Shown: piece by piece, positions 1 to 9,245 of the stretch | Layout: each line of letters opens with the position of its first letter | How positions within the stretch are numbered: the first letter of the stretch is position 1 | Assembly (NCBI GenBank): GCA_017502025.1 | Contig: JAFVVS010000010.1 | Location: forward strand, 1-42,305 | Length of the DNA stretch: 42,305 nucleotides | DNA from: Alistipes sp. | GTDB taxonomy: Bacteria > Bacteroidota > Bacteroidia > Bacteroidales > Rikenellaceae | Direction of reading: 5' to 3' | The notes under the pieces: generated by a model | Seen by the model: only the letters and a program-made list of their open reading frames with translations | What the model was told of the DNA's origin: nothing | Database searches by the model: none | Program-made: the position numbers and the translations under genes

Positions 1-21
1 CGCAAAGTCCGCCACTACCTT

Positions 22-657
22 TTATAATCGTTGATATACTCTCTCGCCAAGGAGGTGTTCTATTGCATCTTCCAAATCGAATGTCGCACTGCAAAGTGGT
101 GGCTTCGGGTATTGGCAGCACACCTCGTAGAGCGAACTGCCCAAGAGAAGTAGCGACTTGTCAATCTCGGTGCGATAACCCTGCCCATTGGTGCCTATAA
201 ATAACACTCTGTCGGGTTTAACCTCGTTTGGCTTATAGCCGAATTTGCACTGCGTGCCGAAGGTAAAGCCGTAGATGTAGTGGCGACGACCCTCTGCATC
301 CTCCACTTGCGAACACTTGTAACTCTGCCACCAAGCGACAATATGTCCGAGGGTTAGGTCGAGCGGTCTCGACTCGTAGCTCACTCCGTTCTTTGCCCAT
401 CCGCTCAATGGCAGCGGCAGTGGCGTGAAGAAGAGCCTTTCATCGGCAAAAATCTTCTCGCTACACTCCAATAGATGGTGTGCATACTGCACAAACAGCT
501 CTCTGCGCCACTTGCGCTTCTGCTCGCCGTCAAACTCCTGCGCCAACTCTGTGCGCACCTCTCTTTCGCTCTTGTCCACTGCCTTGCAGTTGCCGAGCAG
601 TGCCGGCGGTGTTACCCTCTCTACCGACACATCTTTCGTAAATAGTGTTGTTCTCAT
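22..657 (-). CDS. Hypothetical protein, 211 aa
   Basis: I do not recognise a family. The frame is open further upstream, but only from a TTG codon lying inside a palindrome upstream of the -7 box. I chose the ATG at 657 because it follows a Bacteroidetes-type -7 box (684-691). The product is soluble-looking, with no signal peptide or membrane segment. The N-terminal third is charged (EFDGEQKRKWRRELF), the middle is aromatic (AWWQSYKCSQ), and two Cys lie near the C-terminus (EVCCQYPKPPLC). A stretch beginning YIYGFTFGTQCKFGYKP may be a small beta domain. The gene ends close to the window edge, so its downstream partner is not visible; gapA lies upstream on the same strand but has its own terminator. 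The frame looks intact and codon use resembles the neighbours, so it is probably a real gene of unknown function. Confidence 0.6.
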   Translation of the reverse strand: MRTTLFTKDVSVERVTPPALLGNCKAVDKSEREVRTELAQEFDGEQKRKWRRELFVQYAHHLLECSEKIFADERLFFTPLPLPLSGWAKNGVSYESRPLDLTLGHIVAWWQSYKCSQVEDAEGRRHYIYGFTFGTQCKFGYKPNEVKPDRVLFIGTNGQGYRTEIDKSLLLLGSSLYEVCCQYPKPPLCSATFDLEDAIEHLLGERVYQRL

Positions 658-683
658 AATAGATGTCTTTTTATTAGACACTG

Positions 684-719
684 CAAAGGTAGAGGGTCGT
701 TTTGACAATCCTTGTCAAA
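684..719 (-). promoter_or_regulatory. Promoter -7 box with upstream 8-3-8 palindrome
   Basis: On the minus strand TACCTTTG (684-691) matches the Bacteroidetes -7 box TAnnTTTG. Nine bases upstream lies the perfect inverted repeat TTTGACAA-TCC-TTGTCAAA (701-719), covering the region where a -33 element would be expected. Neither TTG-containing half lies at the ideal N19 spacing. The arrangement resembles an operator overlapping a promoter; that role is inferred. Confidence 0.5.
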
Positions 720-752
720 GAGCAATTTTTTATACATATATTTATATAAAAA

Positions 753-778
753 AAGACTCGGAGCGAACTCCGAGTCTT
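753..778 (-). terminator. Rho-independent terminator of gapA
   Basis: A perfect 11-bp stem AAGACTCGGAG/CTCCGAGTCTT has a 4-nt loop. On the minus strand it is followed by a run of seven T. It starts about 20 bp past the gapA stop codon. Confidence 0.9.
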
Positions 779-800
779 CTATTAACTATACTAACAAATA

Positions 801-1826
<1,026 letters not shown>

Positions 1827-1879
1827 TTAATTTATGTGTTTAGAAAACCTAATGTCCTTCTGTTAGTCCAATAACGGTG

Positions 1880-1911
1880 CAAAGGTATATACTTTGTATA
1901 TATTTAGCAAA
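1880..1911 (-). promoter_or_regulatory. Bacteroidetes-type promoter of gapA
   Basis: Read on the minus strand: TTTG (1908-1911), 20-nt spacer, TACCTTTG (1880-1887). This fits the TTTG-N19/20-TAnnTTTG consensus. Transcription would start near 1875, leaving a leader of just under 60 nt. Confidence 0.85.
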
Positions 1912-1935
1912 TTTTTTGCCGATTTTTTTTGAGCG

Positions 1936-1993
1936 AGGAATGACATTGAATGACATTCGGGCTTTCAGCCCTTAATGGCATTTAATGGCAGCG
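1936..1993 (-). repeat. Intergenic repeat family B, copy 1
   Basis: Read on the minus strand it runs CGCTGCCATTAAATGCC, ATTAAGGGC, a 5-nt loop, GCCCGAATG, then two degenerate TCATT units. The same order (CGCTGCCATTAAATGCCATT, GGGC, 5-nt loop, GCCC, GAATG) recurs near 16.3 kb. The GGGC/GCCC stem is kept while the loop differs (TGAAA here, CTTGT there). It lies between the gapA promoter and the 3' side of the nucleotidyltransferase gene. Confidence 0.7.
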
Positions 1994-2002
1994 CAGGAGA
2001 TA

Positions 2003-2085
2003 GAGAGTTTAAGGAGTTTAGTGAGATTAAGGAGTTTAGTGATGCGCCATTCCTTAAATTCCCTAAACTCTCTAAATTCCCTAAA
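2003..2085. repeat. Pair of opposed 9-bp tandem tracts
   Basis: Four nonamers (gagagttta, aggagttta, gtgagatta, aggagttta; 2003-2038) are followed after 11 nt by four nonamers of roughly the complementary sequence (ttccttaaa, ttccctaaa, ctctctaaa, ttccctaaa; 2050-2085). The two arms can form an imperfect long hairpin directly 3' of the nucleotidyltransferase stop, so it could act as a transcript end. No T-run terminator is seen otherwise. Confidence 0.75.
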
Positions 2086-2098
2086 TTCATTATTTTCG

Positions 2099-3508
2099 TC
2101 AGAACGATTTTCTCTTGACTAAGCCACGCTCTTCGGCAAGACGCTCCATCAACGAGTGGGCGGCATCGTACTCGTTCGGTATCTCGCCATCGAGAATGGC
2201 ATTTTTGATTATCTCCTTTATCTCGCCAAGCACAGCGCAAGGCTCAATATCGTACTCACGCATAATTGTGTCGCCCGTGATTGGCGGTTGGAAGTTGCGA
2301 ATGCGGTCACGCTCTTCGAGGTCACGCATCTTCTCACGCACCAACTCGAAATTCGCCAAAAATCGCTTCACCTTGCTCTCTATGCCCGATGTAATATCTG
2401 CCTCGCACAAGGTCATCAACTTCTCGACATCATCGCCCGCCTCGAACAACAGACGGCGCACAGCCGAGTCGGTCACCACATCCTCCGCCAAAATTATTGG
2501 TCGCAGGTGGAGGAAAACAAGTTTTTGCACAAACTTCATCGTCTCGCCCAAAGGCAATTTCAGACGGCGGAAGATAGGTTGCACCATCTTCGAGCCAAGC
2601 ACCTCGTGACCGTGGAACGACCAGCCGATGCGGGGGTCGTAGGACTTGCATTTCGGCTTGGCGATATCGTGCATAATTGCCGCCCAGCGAAGCCACAAGT
2701 CATCGCTCTTACGAGCCACATTATCAAGCACTTTGAGCGTATGTTTGAAGTTGTCTTTGTGGGCGTGATTACCCCTGCGCTCCACACCGCAAAGGGCGTG
2801 CAGTTCGGGGAAGATTATCTCCAACAAACCGGTCAGTTCGAGCAGTTCAAAGCCAATCGAAGGGACAGGCGATGCGACAATCTTGTTCAACTCGGTGATG
2901 ATGCGCTCTTGCGATACAATCTTGATGCGCTCACGGTTGCGCTTCATCGCCTCGAAGGTTTCGTCTTCCAACTCAAAGCCGAGTTGCGAAGCAAAACGAA
3001 TACCTCGCATCATTCGCAGAGGGTCATCGGAGAATGTTATATCGGGGTCGCACGGGGTGCAGATAATGCAATCTTCGAGGTCGTACATTCCATCGAACGG
3101 ATCGACCAACTCGCCAAAAGTCGCACCATTGAGCGACCACGCCATAGCGTTGATTGTAAAGTCACGGCGGCGCTGATCATCTTCGATAGTACCGTCTTCG
3201 ACATGCGGTTTGCGAGAGTCGGGCGAGTAGGACTCCTTGCGTGCCCCCACAAACTCCACTTCGTAGCCGTCGGCGTGGAGCATTGCCGTGCCAAAGGTCT
3301 TGAATACCGAAACCTTGGTTTTCAGCTCCTTGCCAAGAGCCTCGGCAATCTCGATACCGCTACCCACAACCACCACATCTATATCGGTACAAGGGCGGTG
3401 CAGATAGTAATCTCGCACATATCCGCCTACGACATACGCCTCGACACCTCGCTCATCGACAAGGCGTGAAATGCGCTTGAATATTGGTAGTTGTAGTGGG
3501 TTCTTCAT
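2099..3508 (-). CDS. CCA-adding/poly(A) polymerase-type nucleotidyltransferase with HD domain
   Basis: Template-independent RNA nucleotidyltransferase that adds or repairs tRNA 3' CCA ends; a poly(A) polymerase role is possible. The class II polymerase-beta head is near residues 25-70: VGGYVRDYYLHR followed by the acidic pair in TDIDVVVVG. RRDFTINAMAW (near 115) is the conserved NTP-binding segment. The middle helical domain contains DPLRMMRGIRFASQLGFE and ENRERIK-like repeats. An HD phosphohydrolase domain follows (HAHKDNFKHTLKVLDN, then RWAAIMHDIAKP). The tRNA-Val in this window has no encoded CCA, consistent with need for this enzyme. The 469-aa length is normal for the HD-containing Bacteroidetes form. 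Its leader carries heptad tracts; the best -7 candidate, TACCTTTA (3544-3551), has a mismatch at its last base. Confidence 0.9.
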   Translation of the reverse strand: MKNPLQLPIFKRISRLVDERGVEAYVVGGYVRDYYLHRPCTDIDVVVVGSGIEIAEALGKELKTKVSVFKTFGTAMLHADGYEVEFVGARKESYSPDSRKPHVEDGTIEDDQRRRDFTINAMAWSLNGATFGELVDPFDGMYDLEDCIICTPCDPDITFSDDPLRMMRGIRFASQLGFELEDETFEAMKRNRERIKIVSQERIITELNKIVASPVPSIGFELLELTGLLEIIFPELHALCGVERRGNHAHKDNFKHTLKVLDNVARKSDDLWLRWAAIMHDIAKPKCKSYDPRIGWSFHGHEVLGSKMVQPIFRRLKLPLGETMKFVQKLVFLHLRPIILAEDVVTDSAVRRLLFEAGDDVEKLMTLCEADITSGIESKVKRFLANFELVREKMRDLEERDRIRNFQPPITGDTIMREYDIEPCAVLGEIKEIIKNAILDGEIPNEYDAAHSLMERLAEERGLVKRKSF

Positions 3509-3512
3509 TTCA

Positions 3513-3592
3513 AATTGATAATTGACAATTGATAATTGACAATTAAAGGTATTTTATTATTTAATTTTGCATTTTGCATTCTGCATTTTGAA
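3513..3592. repeat. Two heptad tandem tracts
   Basis: 3513-3544: aattgat, aattgac, aattgat, aattgac, aatt. 3565-3592: ttttgca, ttttgca, ttctgca, ttttgaa. Different sequence but the same 7-bp period. They occupy nearly the whole gap between pdxJ and the nucleotidyltransferase gene. Part of the window-wide heptad family described in the findings. Confidence 0.85.
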
Positions 3593-3594
3593 TT

Positions 3595-4308
3595 CTATCG
3601 CAAGCATCTGCGATAGAGTTGCACCGTATTTTCCAAGCCGTAGTAGAGGGCATCGCTGATAAGTGCGTGACCTATCGAAACCTCATCGCACCAAGGTATC
3701 TGCTCGGCAAAATATTGCAGATTTTCGAGCGAAAGGTCGTGACCTGCATTCAGGCCAAGACCACACTTGCGAGCCTCCTCGGCTGCGGCAATATATGGTG
3801 CAATGGCCGACTCTCTATCTGCCTTATAGTTAGCGGCATACGCCTCGGTGTATAACTCCACTCGGTCGGCTCCGCAAGCGGCAGCTCCGGCAACCATTTC
3901 GGGCTTCGGATCGACAAAAATCGAGACACGAATACCCTTCTCGTGGAAGCGTGCGGTGATGTCGGTCAGGAACTCCCTGTTGGCGATGGTATCCCAGCCC
4001 GCATTCGAGGTTATTGCATCGACTGCATCGGGTACGAGTGTCACCTGTGCCGGCACAACCTCCAACACCAAATCGACAAACGAGCCGATAGGATTACCCT
4101 CGATATTGAGTTCGGTCGAGATAACCTTTTTCAACTCTCGCACATCGGAGTAGCGGATATGGCGTGCATCGGGGCGTGGATGAACGGTAATGCCCTCGCC
4201 ACCAAAACGCTCTATTGCCAACGCCGCTGCAACCACATCGGGGGTGTTTCCGCCACGAGAATTGCGAATTACGGCAATCTTATTTACATTTACGCTTAAT
4301 TTTGTCAT
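3595..4308 (-). CDS. pdxJ: Pyridoxine 5'-phosphate synthase
   Basis: Last step of the DXP-dependent vitamin B6 pathway: condenses 3-amino-2-oxopropyl phosphate with 1-deoxyxylulose 5-phosphate to give pyridoxine 5'-phosphate in the cytosol. The 237 aa form a single TIM barrel. Family signatures are visible: [18 protein letters not shown] at the N-terminus, [55 protein letters not shown], and the C-terminal [15 protein letters not shown] and [21 protein letters not shown]. The gene is divergent from nadK across about 80 bp. Both genes make nicotinamide- or B6-type cofactors, and I infer shared use of the intergenic region. Secure assignment. Confidence 0.96.
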   Translation of the reverse strand: MTKLSVNVNKIAVIRNSRGGNTPDVVAAALAIERFGGEGITVHPRPDARHIRYSDVRELKKVISTELNIEGNPIGSFVDLVLEVVPAQVTLVPDAVDAITSNAGWDTIANREFLTDITARFHEKGIRVSIFVDPKPEMVAGAAACGADRVELYTEAYAANYKADRESAIAPYIAAAEEARKCGLGLNAGHDLSLENLQYFAEQIPWCDEVSIGHALISDALYYGLENTVQLYRRCLR

Positions 4309-4318
4309 AAATAATCGC

Positions 4319-4326
4319 TATATTTG
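4319..4326 (+). promoter_or_regulatory. Candidate -7 box for nadK
   Basis: TATATTTG matches TAnnTTTG about 65 bp upstream of the nadK ATG. No TTTG lies at the ideal N19 distance; the nearest (4301-4304) is 14 nt away, so this is a moderate call. Confidence 0.45.
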
Positions 4327-4391
4327 CCATTGATTTTGCATACTTTGCGCCAAAATCGATGTAAAGTTAATAAATTTCGCCGAAACGAGAG

Positions 4392-5258
4392 ATGAAAATT
4401 ATACTTTTTTCACGAAAAGGTATCACGCCACGCACCGAGGATATCGAGGCAATCTTCGGAGCCATAGAGCGTTACGGCTTCGATTACGCCATAAACAAAG
4501 TCTTTGCCGAGAATATCGAAAAGTTCACCGACCGCACTATTGCGCCCGAATTTATCTACGATGGCATCGTAGGTGAGCAACCTGCGGATGCGGTGATGGT
4601 GTGCTATGGTGGCGACGGCACCCTTTTGGAGGGTGTGCATCGCCTCGACGGAGCCGACATCCCCGTAGTTGGTATCAATGGCGGACATCTCGGCTTTTTG
4701 GCTCTCGCTCCACGAGAGAATATTGCAAGCGTATTCGAGGCTATTGCATCGAAGAGTCTGCACCTCGAACAGCGAGATTTGCTCTGTATTGAGGGGCTCT
4801 CCGACAAGCCGCTCTACGCCCTGAACGAGGTGGCTGTGCAGCGACTCGGAGCGTCGATGATTTCGATAGATGCAACCATCGACGGAAACTCTGTGGCAAC
4901 CTACAATGGCGACGGCGTAATCATCTCTACGCCAACAGGTTCTACCGCCTACTCGTTGAGTGCGGGAGGTCCAATTCTCGCCCCTTCGTGCCGTTCGTTT
5001 CTGCTCACTCCGTTGGCTCCACACAACCTCACGATGCGACCTATCGTAATGCCCGATTCGAGTGTGGTGACACTCCGCATCTCGACCCGCAATAACGAAG
5101 CGTCAATTTCGGCAGATAATCGCACTTTCAAGATATCGAACGACACCATTTTAACCATCAGAAGAGCCGAAAGGTATATCCGCTTGGCGGTACCGCACAA
5201 TATTTCATTCTTCGATTCGTTAAGAAATAAGATGATGTGGGGAGTGGATATTAGATAA
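4392..5258 (+). CDS. nadK: NAD kinase
   Basis: Phosphorylates NAD+ to NADP+ in the cytosol and so sets the cell's NADP(H) supply. The 288-aa length is typical. The GGDGTLLEG motif (residues 73-81) holds the catalytic Asp75. It is followed by VVGINGGHLGFLA and the second family motif NGDGVIISTPTGSTAYSLSA, then GGPI. The C-terminal half carries the beta-sandwich domain (PIVMPDSSVVTLRI). The gene is the first of the plus-strand block and ends about 90 bp before uppS. That gap is filled by heptad repeats and the uppS promoter, so nadK is probably a separate transcript. Secure assignment. Confidence 0.96.
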   Translation: MKIILFSRKGITPRTEDIEAIFGAIERYGFDYAINKVFAENIEKFTDRTIAPEFIYDGIVGEQPADAVMVCYGGDGTLLEGVHRLDGADIPVVGINGGHLGFLALAPRENIASVFEAIASKSLHLEQRDLLCIEGLSDKPLYALNEVAVQRLGASMISIDATIDGNSVATYNGDGVIISTPTGSTAYSLSAGGPILAPSCRSFLLTPLAPHNLTMRPIVMPDSSVVTLRISTRNNEASISADNRTFKISNDTILTIRRAERYIRLAVPHNISFFDSLRNKMMWGVDIR

Positions 5259-5327
5259 TGCAGAATTCAGAATGCAAAATGCAAAATTAATTTTCAATTC
5301 TTAATTCTCAATTTTTAATTTTTAATT
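5257..5327. repeat. Two heptad tandem tracts upstream of uppS
   Basis: 5257-5284: aatgcag, aattcag, aatgcaa, aatgcaa. 5289-5327: aattttc, aattctt, aattctc, aattttt, aattttt, aatt. All units are exactly 7 bp. The second tract runs up to the uppS promoter and covers its expected -33 position. Confidence 0.85.
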
Positions 5328-5335
5328 AAAGTTTG

Positions 5336-5343
5336 TATATTTG
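5336..5343 (+). promoter_or_regulatory. -7 box of the uppS-bamA-skp unit
   Basis: TATATTTG matches TAnnTTTG and its last base is only 9 nt from the uppS ATG (5352). If spacing is usual, transcription starts about 2-4 nt before the ATG, giving a leaderless or nearly leaderless mRNA. The expected -33 position (5313-5316) reads TTTT instead of TTTG. Confidence 0.6.
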
Positions 5344-5351
5344 CGCCCTAT

Positions 5352-6062
5352 ATGGGTAATGAAAAGAACATACCGACTCACATTGCTATCATAATGGATG
5401 GCAATGGTCGCTGGGCAAAGGCTCAGGGTAAGGATCGTTGCGACGGACACATCGAGGGTGTTGTGTCGGTCAAGGCGTGTATCAAGGCTGCCCGCAAGCG
5501 AGGTGTGCGCTATCTTACACTCTATGCCTTCTCCACCGAGAATTGGGGTCGCCCCCAGGCGGAGGTGGATGCTCTGATGCAACTCTTCTGCACAAGTGTT
5601 ACAAAGGAGACTCCCGAGCTGGTTGAGCAGGGTGTGCGTGTGCGCATTATTGGTCGTCGTGACCGCTTCTCGGAGGAGGTGCGTGAGCGTCTGCTCCACA
5701 TCGAGGAGAGCACGGCAGGTGGCGACAAACTTACCCTTGTCTTGGCATTCGACTACTCGTCGAGGGATGAGTTGGTGCGAGCAACACGCAAGGTGGCAGA
5801 GAAGGTCGAACGAGGCGAGTTGAAGGCAGAGGAGATCGACGACAGGTTGATTTCGGCACATCTCGACACTGCCGATATGCCCGACCCCGACCTTATTATC
5901 CGTACAAGTGGCGAGTGCCGTTTGAGCAACTTTATGTTGTGGCAGGCATCGTATGCCGAGATGTACTTCCCGCAGACCATGTGGCCCGACTTCCGAGAGG
6001 AGGAGTTCGACAAGGCATTGGAGGTCTATTCGGAGCGAGAGCGTCGCTACGGACTACTTTAA
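5352..6062 (+). CDS. uppS: Isoprenyl transferase (undecaprenyl diphosphate synthase)
   Basis: Cis-prenyltransferase that extends farnesyl diphosphate with isopentenyl diphosphate to make the C55 carrier for peptidoglycan and O-antigen synthesis. The 236-aa length is typical. IAIIMDGNGRWAKA contains catalytic Asp16 and the substrate-contacting Asn18/Arg20. TLYAFSTENWGRPQAEVD is the second signature and IIRTSGECRLSNFMLWQ the third. The C-terminal MWPDF motif is also present. It heads the conserved Bacteroidetes block with bamA and two skp genes; bamA begins only 20 nt after its stop. The start codon lies unusually close to the predicted transcription start. Confidence 0.96.
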   Translation: MGNEKNIPTHIAIIMDGNGRWAKAQGKDRCDGHIEGVVSVKACIKAARKRGVRYLTLYAFSTENWGRPQAEVDALMQLFCTSVTKETPELVEQGVRVRIIGRRDRFSEEVRERLLHIEESTAGGDKLTLVLAFDYSSRDELVRATRKVAEKVERGELKAEEIDDRLISAHLDTADMPDPDLIIRTSGECRLSNFMLWQASYAEMYFPQTMWPDFREEEFDKALEVYSERERRYGLL

Positions 6063-6082
6063 TTGAAACTGAACAGAAAAGA

Positions 6083-8641
6083 ATGAGTTTTTTGAATAAA
6101 ATATCGTGCTTGCTGCTAGCTTCGCTGATGACTCTCTCGGTGGTGGCGCAGGAGGTACCTGTAATCAAGGTCGACACTACGGCAGTTGAGGATGAGTTTG
6201 TGATGCCGAAGGATGCTCCCTATTTCAGCGGAGCAGAGGATAAGATGTACCACCTCCGTAAGGTAAATATCCACGGCGTGAAGCATATCAACCACGACAT
6301 CATCCGTTCGTCGTCGGGTTTGGTGCCGGGAGACTCTATCTTTCTCTCGGGCTCGTTTATTCAGAATGCGATGATGCGCCTATGGTCGCAGCGTTACTTC
6401 GAGGATATCCAGATTGGTGCAACCATCGAGGGCGACTCGGTAGATTTGGAGGTTATGCTCCGTGAACGACCACGAGTGATGAACTGGGCAGTAGCAGGCG
6501 TTCCAAAGGGTAAGGGCAAAGACCTTATCGACGAGACCTTGAAGCTCAAACGAGGACACGAACTCTCGGACCATATCATAGATAGAAACATTAAACTCTT
6601 GAAGGAGCACTTCGGCGAGAAGGGCTTCCTCGACTGCGAGGTGGATGTTAAGATTGAGCCCGACAGCGTAATCAAACAGGCGGTGAATGTAACCTTCGAT
6701 GTAAAGAAGAACCAGCGCATCCGCATTGGCGAGATTCTCTTCGAGGGCAACGAGAACTTCGACGACAAGCGATTGGCTCGCACCTTCAAGAAGACTCACA
6801 AGGTGAGCCCTCTCTTCTGGCAGAAGACCAAGTTCAACGAGAAGGAGTACGAGGAGGATAAGGAGTTGATGCTCGACTTCTACAACTCGAAGGGCTTCCG
6901 CAATGCAAATATCCTCTCCGACTCGATATATAGAACGGTGTCGAAGCGACAAAAACCTCGCATCGGTATCCGTATCACCCTCGCCGAGGGTAACAAGTAC
7001 TACATTCGCAATGTAAATTGGGTGGGTAACTCCAAGTATGATACCGATCTGTTAAGTCGTATGCTTGCAGTGAAGAAGGGCGATGTCTACGACAAGAAGT
7101 CTATTCACAAGCGACTCGGTGTAGGCAAGGAGGGTAATCCCGATGATATGTCCGTATCGTCGCTCTATCAGAACGACGGATATCTGATGTCGCAGATTGA
7201 GCCCGACGAGATTATCGTGGGTAAAGACTCGCTCGATCTCGAAATCAAGATTTTCGAGGGTAATCAGTTTACCATCAACAATGTGGGCATCACGGGTAAC
7301 AACCGAGTAAATGACGAGGTTATTCGCCGTGAGCTCTATACTCGCCCTGGCGAGTTGTATAACCGTTCGCTCATTATGCAGACAATGCGTACCTTGGCTG
7401 GTATGCAGCACTTCAACGAGGAGACACTCGTGCCCGATATCAAGCCTGTGTCGAATGACTTGGTCGATGTGAATTGGCCACTCGAAGAGAAGGCTTCCGA
7501 CCAGTTCAATGTTGCAGCAGGTTGGGGCTCGGGAACATTCGTTGGCTCGGTGGGTATCACGCTGAACAACCTTTCAATTCGCAACTTCTTCAAGAAGGGT
7601 GCGTGGAAGCCATACCCTATGGGTCAAAATCAGCGTCTTTCTATCTCGGGACAGACCAATGGTACCTACTACAAGGCTCTCGCCCTCTCGTTCCAAGACC
7701 CTTGGCTCGGAGGTCGCAAGCCTAACTCATTTACCATCTCGGGACACCTCTCCGAGCAGAATAACGCCTACTACATCTGGCAGTCGGCAACATCCTACTT
7801 CCGCTCGTATGGTCTTTCGGTCGGCTTGGGCAAGCGATTGTCGTGGCCTGACCCATACTTTACATTCTATGGCGAGTTGGCATATCAGCGATATGGTTTG
7901 AAGAACTACAATGCCTTCGTGATGTCGAATGGTAATGCCAATATGCTCTCGCTGCGATTGGTGCTGGCTCGTAACTCGACCGACCAACCAATCTATCCTC
8001 GTCGAGGCTCCGATATCTCGATGTCGTTGCAGATTACACCTCCGTTCTCGGCTATGGACGGAAAGAACTATGCCGACCCGAATATGAGTGAGCAGGAGCG
8101 TTTCGAATGGAGTGAATTCCATAAGTGGCAGTTCAAGGCGCAGTGGTTCCAGGCTCTTACGCCAAATAACAACCTTGTCTTGATGGCAAAGGCGGAGATG
8201 GGTTACCTCGGACACTACAACAAACATAAGATTTCGCCATTCGAGCGTTTCCAGGTCGGTGGTGACGGTATGTCGGGTTATACGATGTATGGCGTGGATA
8301 TCATCTCGTTGCGTGGTTACGAGGATGGAGCGTTGGACCCTATGGGCAGCGACTACTCGATTGCCTACAACAAATACACCGTCGAGTTGCGCTATCCTAT
8401 CATCCTCAAACCATCGTCGCAGATCTATGTTCTCGGCTTTATGGAGGCGGGTAACGGATTTACCTCGTGGAAGGATTTTGCTCCGTGGAAGGTTAAGCGT
8501 TCGGCAGGTGTGGGTGTGCGATTGTATCTCCCTATCGTAGGTATGCTCGGCATTGATTGGGGTTGGGGATTCGATCCTCCGGCAGGCTCTACCAAGCGTA
8601 GCGGTAGCCAATTCCACTTTGTCATCGGTCAGAGTTTCTAA
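6083..8641 (+). CDS. bamA: Outer membrane protein assembly factor BamA
   Basis: Essential Omp85 protein that inserts beta-barrel proteins into the outer membrane. The frame stays open upstream into uppS, but the ATG at 6083 starts a good signal peptide (SFLNKISCLLLASLMTLSVV, cleavage after AQ) 20 nt past the uppS stop, giving 852 aa. POTRA domains follow, seen as repeated units such as VNIHGVKHINHDIIR, ILFEGNENFDDKRLAR and VGITGNNRVNDEVIRREL. The C-terminal half is a 16-strand type barrel with the lid-loop motif LRGY and a C-terminal aromatic (IGQSF), the usual barrel signal. The downstream skp genes encode periplasmic chaperones for the same pathway. It replaces nothing else in the window; no BamD is seen here. 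Confidence 0.95.
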   Translation: MSFLNKISCLLLASLMTLSVVAQEVPVIKVDTTAVEDEFVMPKDAPYFSGAEDKMYHLRKVNIHGVKHINHDIIRSSSGLVPGDSIFLSGSFIQNAMMRLWSQRYFEDIQIGATIEGDSVDLEVMLRERPRVMNWAVAGVPKGKGKDLIDETLKLKRGHELSDHIIDRNIKLLKEHFGEKGFLDCEVDVKIEPDSVIKQAVNVTFDVKKNQRIRIGEILFEGNENFDDKRLARTFKKTHKVSPLFWQKTKFNEKEYEEDKELMLDFYNSKGFRNANILSDSIYRTVSKRQKPRIGIRITLAEGNKYYIRNVNWVGNSKYDTDLLSRMLAVKKGDVYDKKSIHKRLGVGKEGNPDDMSVSSLYQNDGYLMSQIEPDEIIVGKDSLDLEIKIFEGNQFTINNVGITGNNRVNDEVIRRELYTRPGELYNRSLIMQTMRTLAGMQHFNEETLVPDIKPVSNDLVDVNWPLEEKASDQFNVAAGWGSGTFVGSVGITLNNLSIRNFFKKGAWKPYPMGQNQRLSISGQTNGTYYKALALSFQDPWLGGRKPNSFTISGHLSEQNNAYYIWQSATSYFRSYGLSVGLGKRLSWPDPYFTFYGELAYQRYGLKNYNAFVMSNGNANMLSLRLVLARNSTDQPIYPRRGSDISMSLQITPPFSAMDGKNYADPNMSEQERFEWSEFHKWQFKAQWFQALTPNNNLVLMAKAEMGYLGHYNKHKISPFERFQVGGDGMSGYTMYGVDIISLRGYEDGALDPMGSDYSIAYNKYTVELRYPIILKPSSQIYVLGFMEAGNGFTSWKDFAPWKVKRSAGVGVRLYLPIVGMLGIDWGWGFDPPAGSTKRSGSQFHFVIGQSF

Positions 8642-8663
8642 CGGTGTGTGGGCAGAGTGGCAA

Positions 8664-8671
8664 TATATTTG
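8664..8671 (+). promoter_or_regulatory. Possible internal -7 box before the skp genes
   Basis: TATATTTG matches TAnnTTTG about 48 bp upstream of the first skp ATG in the 77-bp gap after bamA. No well-spaced -33 TTTG was found, so an extra promoter here is tentative. Confidence 0.35.
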
Positions 8672-8718
8672 AAGATATTTGCGTTTGATATAGTAGATTC
8701 TATTAAAACAGGAAAGTT

Positions 8719-9228
8719 ATGAAACGAGTAATCTTAACAGCGATGTTTGCTTTGGCAATGCTCGGCATTGCTTCGGCACAGAAGTATTGTGTAATCGACA
8801 GCGAGAAGGTTTTTAAGTCGCTCGAAGAGTACAATAAGGCACTCACCACACTCGATGAGTTGGGCAAGGCATACCAAACTGAGGTGGATACCAAATACAA
8901 GAGCGTAGAGAGCCTCTACAACAACTATATGGCGCAGAAGAGCACTCTCTCGGCTTCGACTTGTGCAAGCATAGAGCAGCAGATTTTGCAGAAGGAGGAG
9001 GAAGCACAGAAGTATCAGCAGGAGGTGTTTGGCGAGGAGGGTGCGCTTATGAAGAAGCGCCTTGAACTCATCAAGCCAATCCAAACAAAGGTCTTTGCTG
9101 CAATCGAAAAATACGCTAAGGAGAAGGGTTACGACCTCGTGCTCGACAAGGCATCGAATGCATCGATTCTCTACTATGGCGAGGCGATAGACCACACAGC
9201 ACAGATAATTGAAGAACTTACAAAATAA
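8719..9228 (+). CDS. OmpH/Skp family periplasmic chaperone, first copy
   Basis: Predicted periplasmic holdase that keeps unfolded outer-membrane proteins soluble on the way to BamA. The 169-aa precursor has a cleavable signal peptide (RVILTAMFALAMLGIASA, cut before QKYCV). The mature part is a helical, charged coiled coil in the middle (KEEEAQKYQQEVFGEEGALMKK), ending with a short beta segment (KGYDLVLDKASNASILYYG) typical of the Skp body domain. It lies between bamA and a second skp with 17 nt to the next ATG, so the two are co-transcribed. The mature N-terminus carries a Cys (QKYCVIDSEKVF) not shared by the second copy. Confidence 0.9.
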   Translation: MKRVILTAMFALAMLGIASAQKYCVIDSEKVFKSLEEYNKALTTLDELGKAYQTEVDTKYKSVESLYNNYMAQKSTLSASTCASIEQQILQKEEEAQKYQQEVFGEEGALMKKRLELIKPIQTKVFAAIEKYAKEKGYDLVLDKASNASILYYGEAIDHTAQIIEELTK

Positions 9229-9245
9229 AAATAACAGAAAAGATT

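Noticed and set aside
1965..2240. 91-codon frame before gapA region
   Set aside because: It runs through nonamer repeats (LNSLNSL) and into the nucleotidyltransferase gene in another frame.
5915..6082. Upstream extension of bamA into uppS
   Set aside because: It has no signal peptide and overlaps uppS; the ATG at 6083 gives a proper signal peptide.
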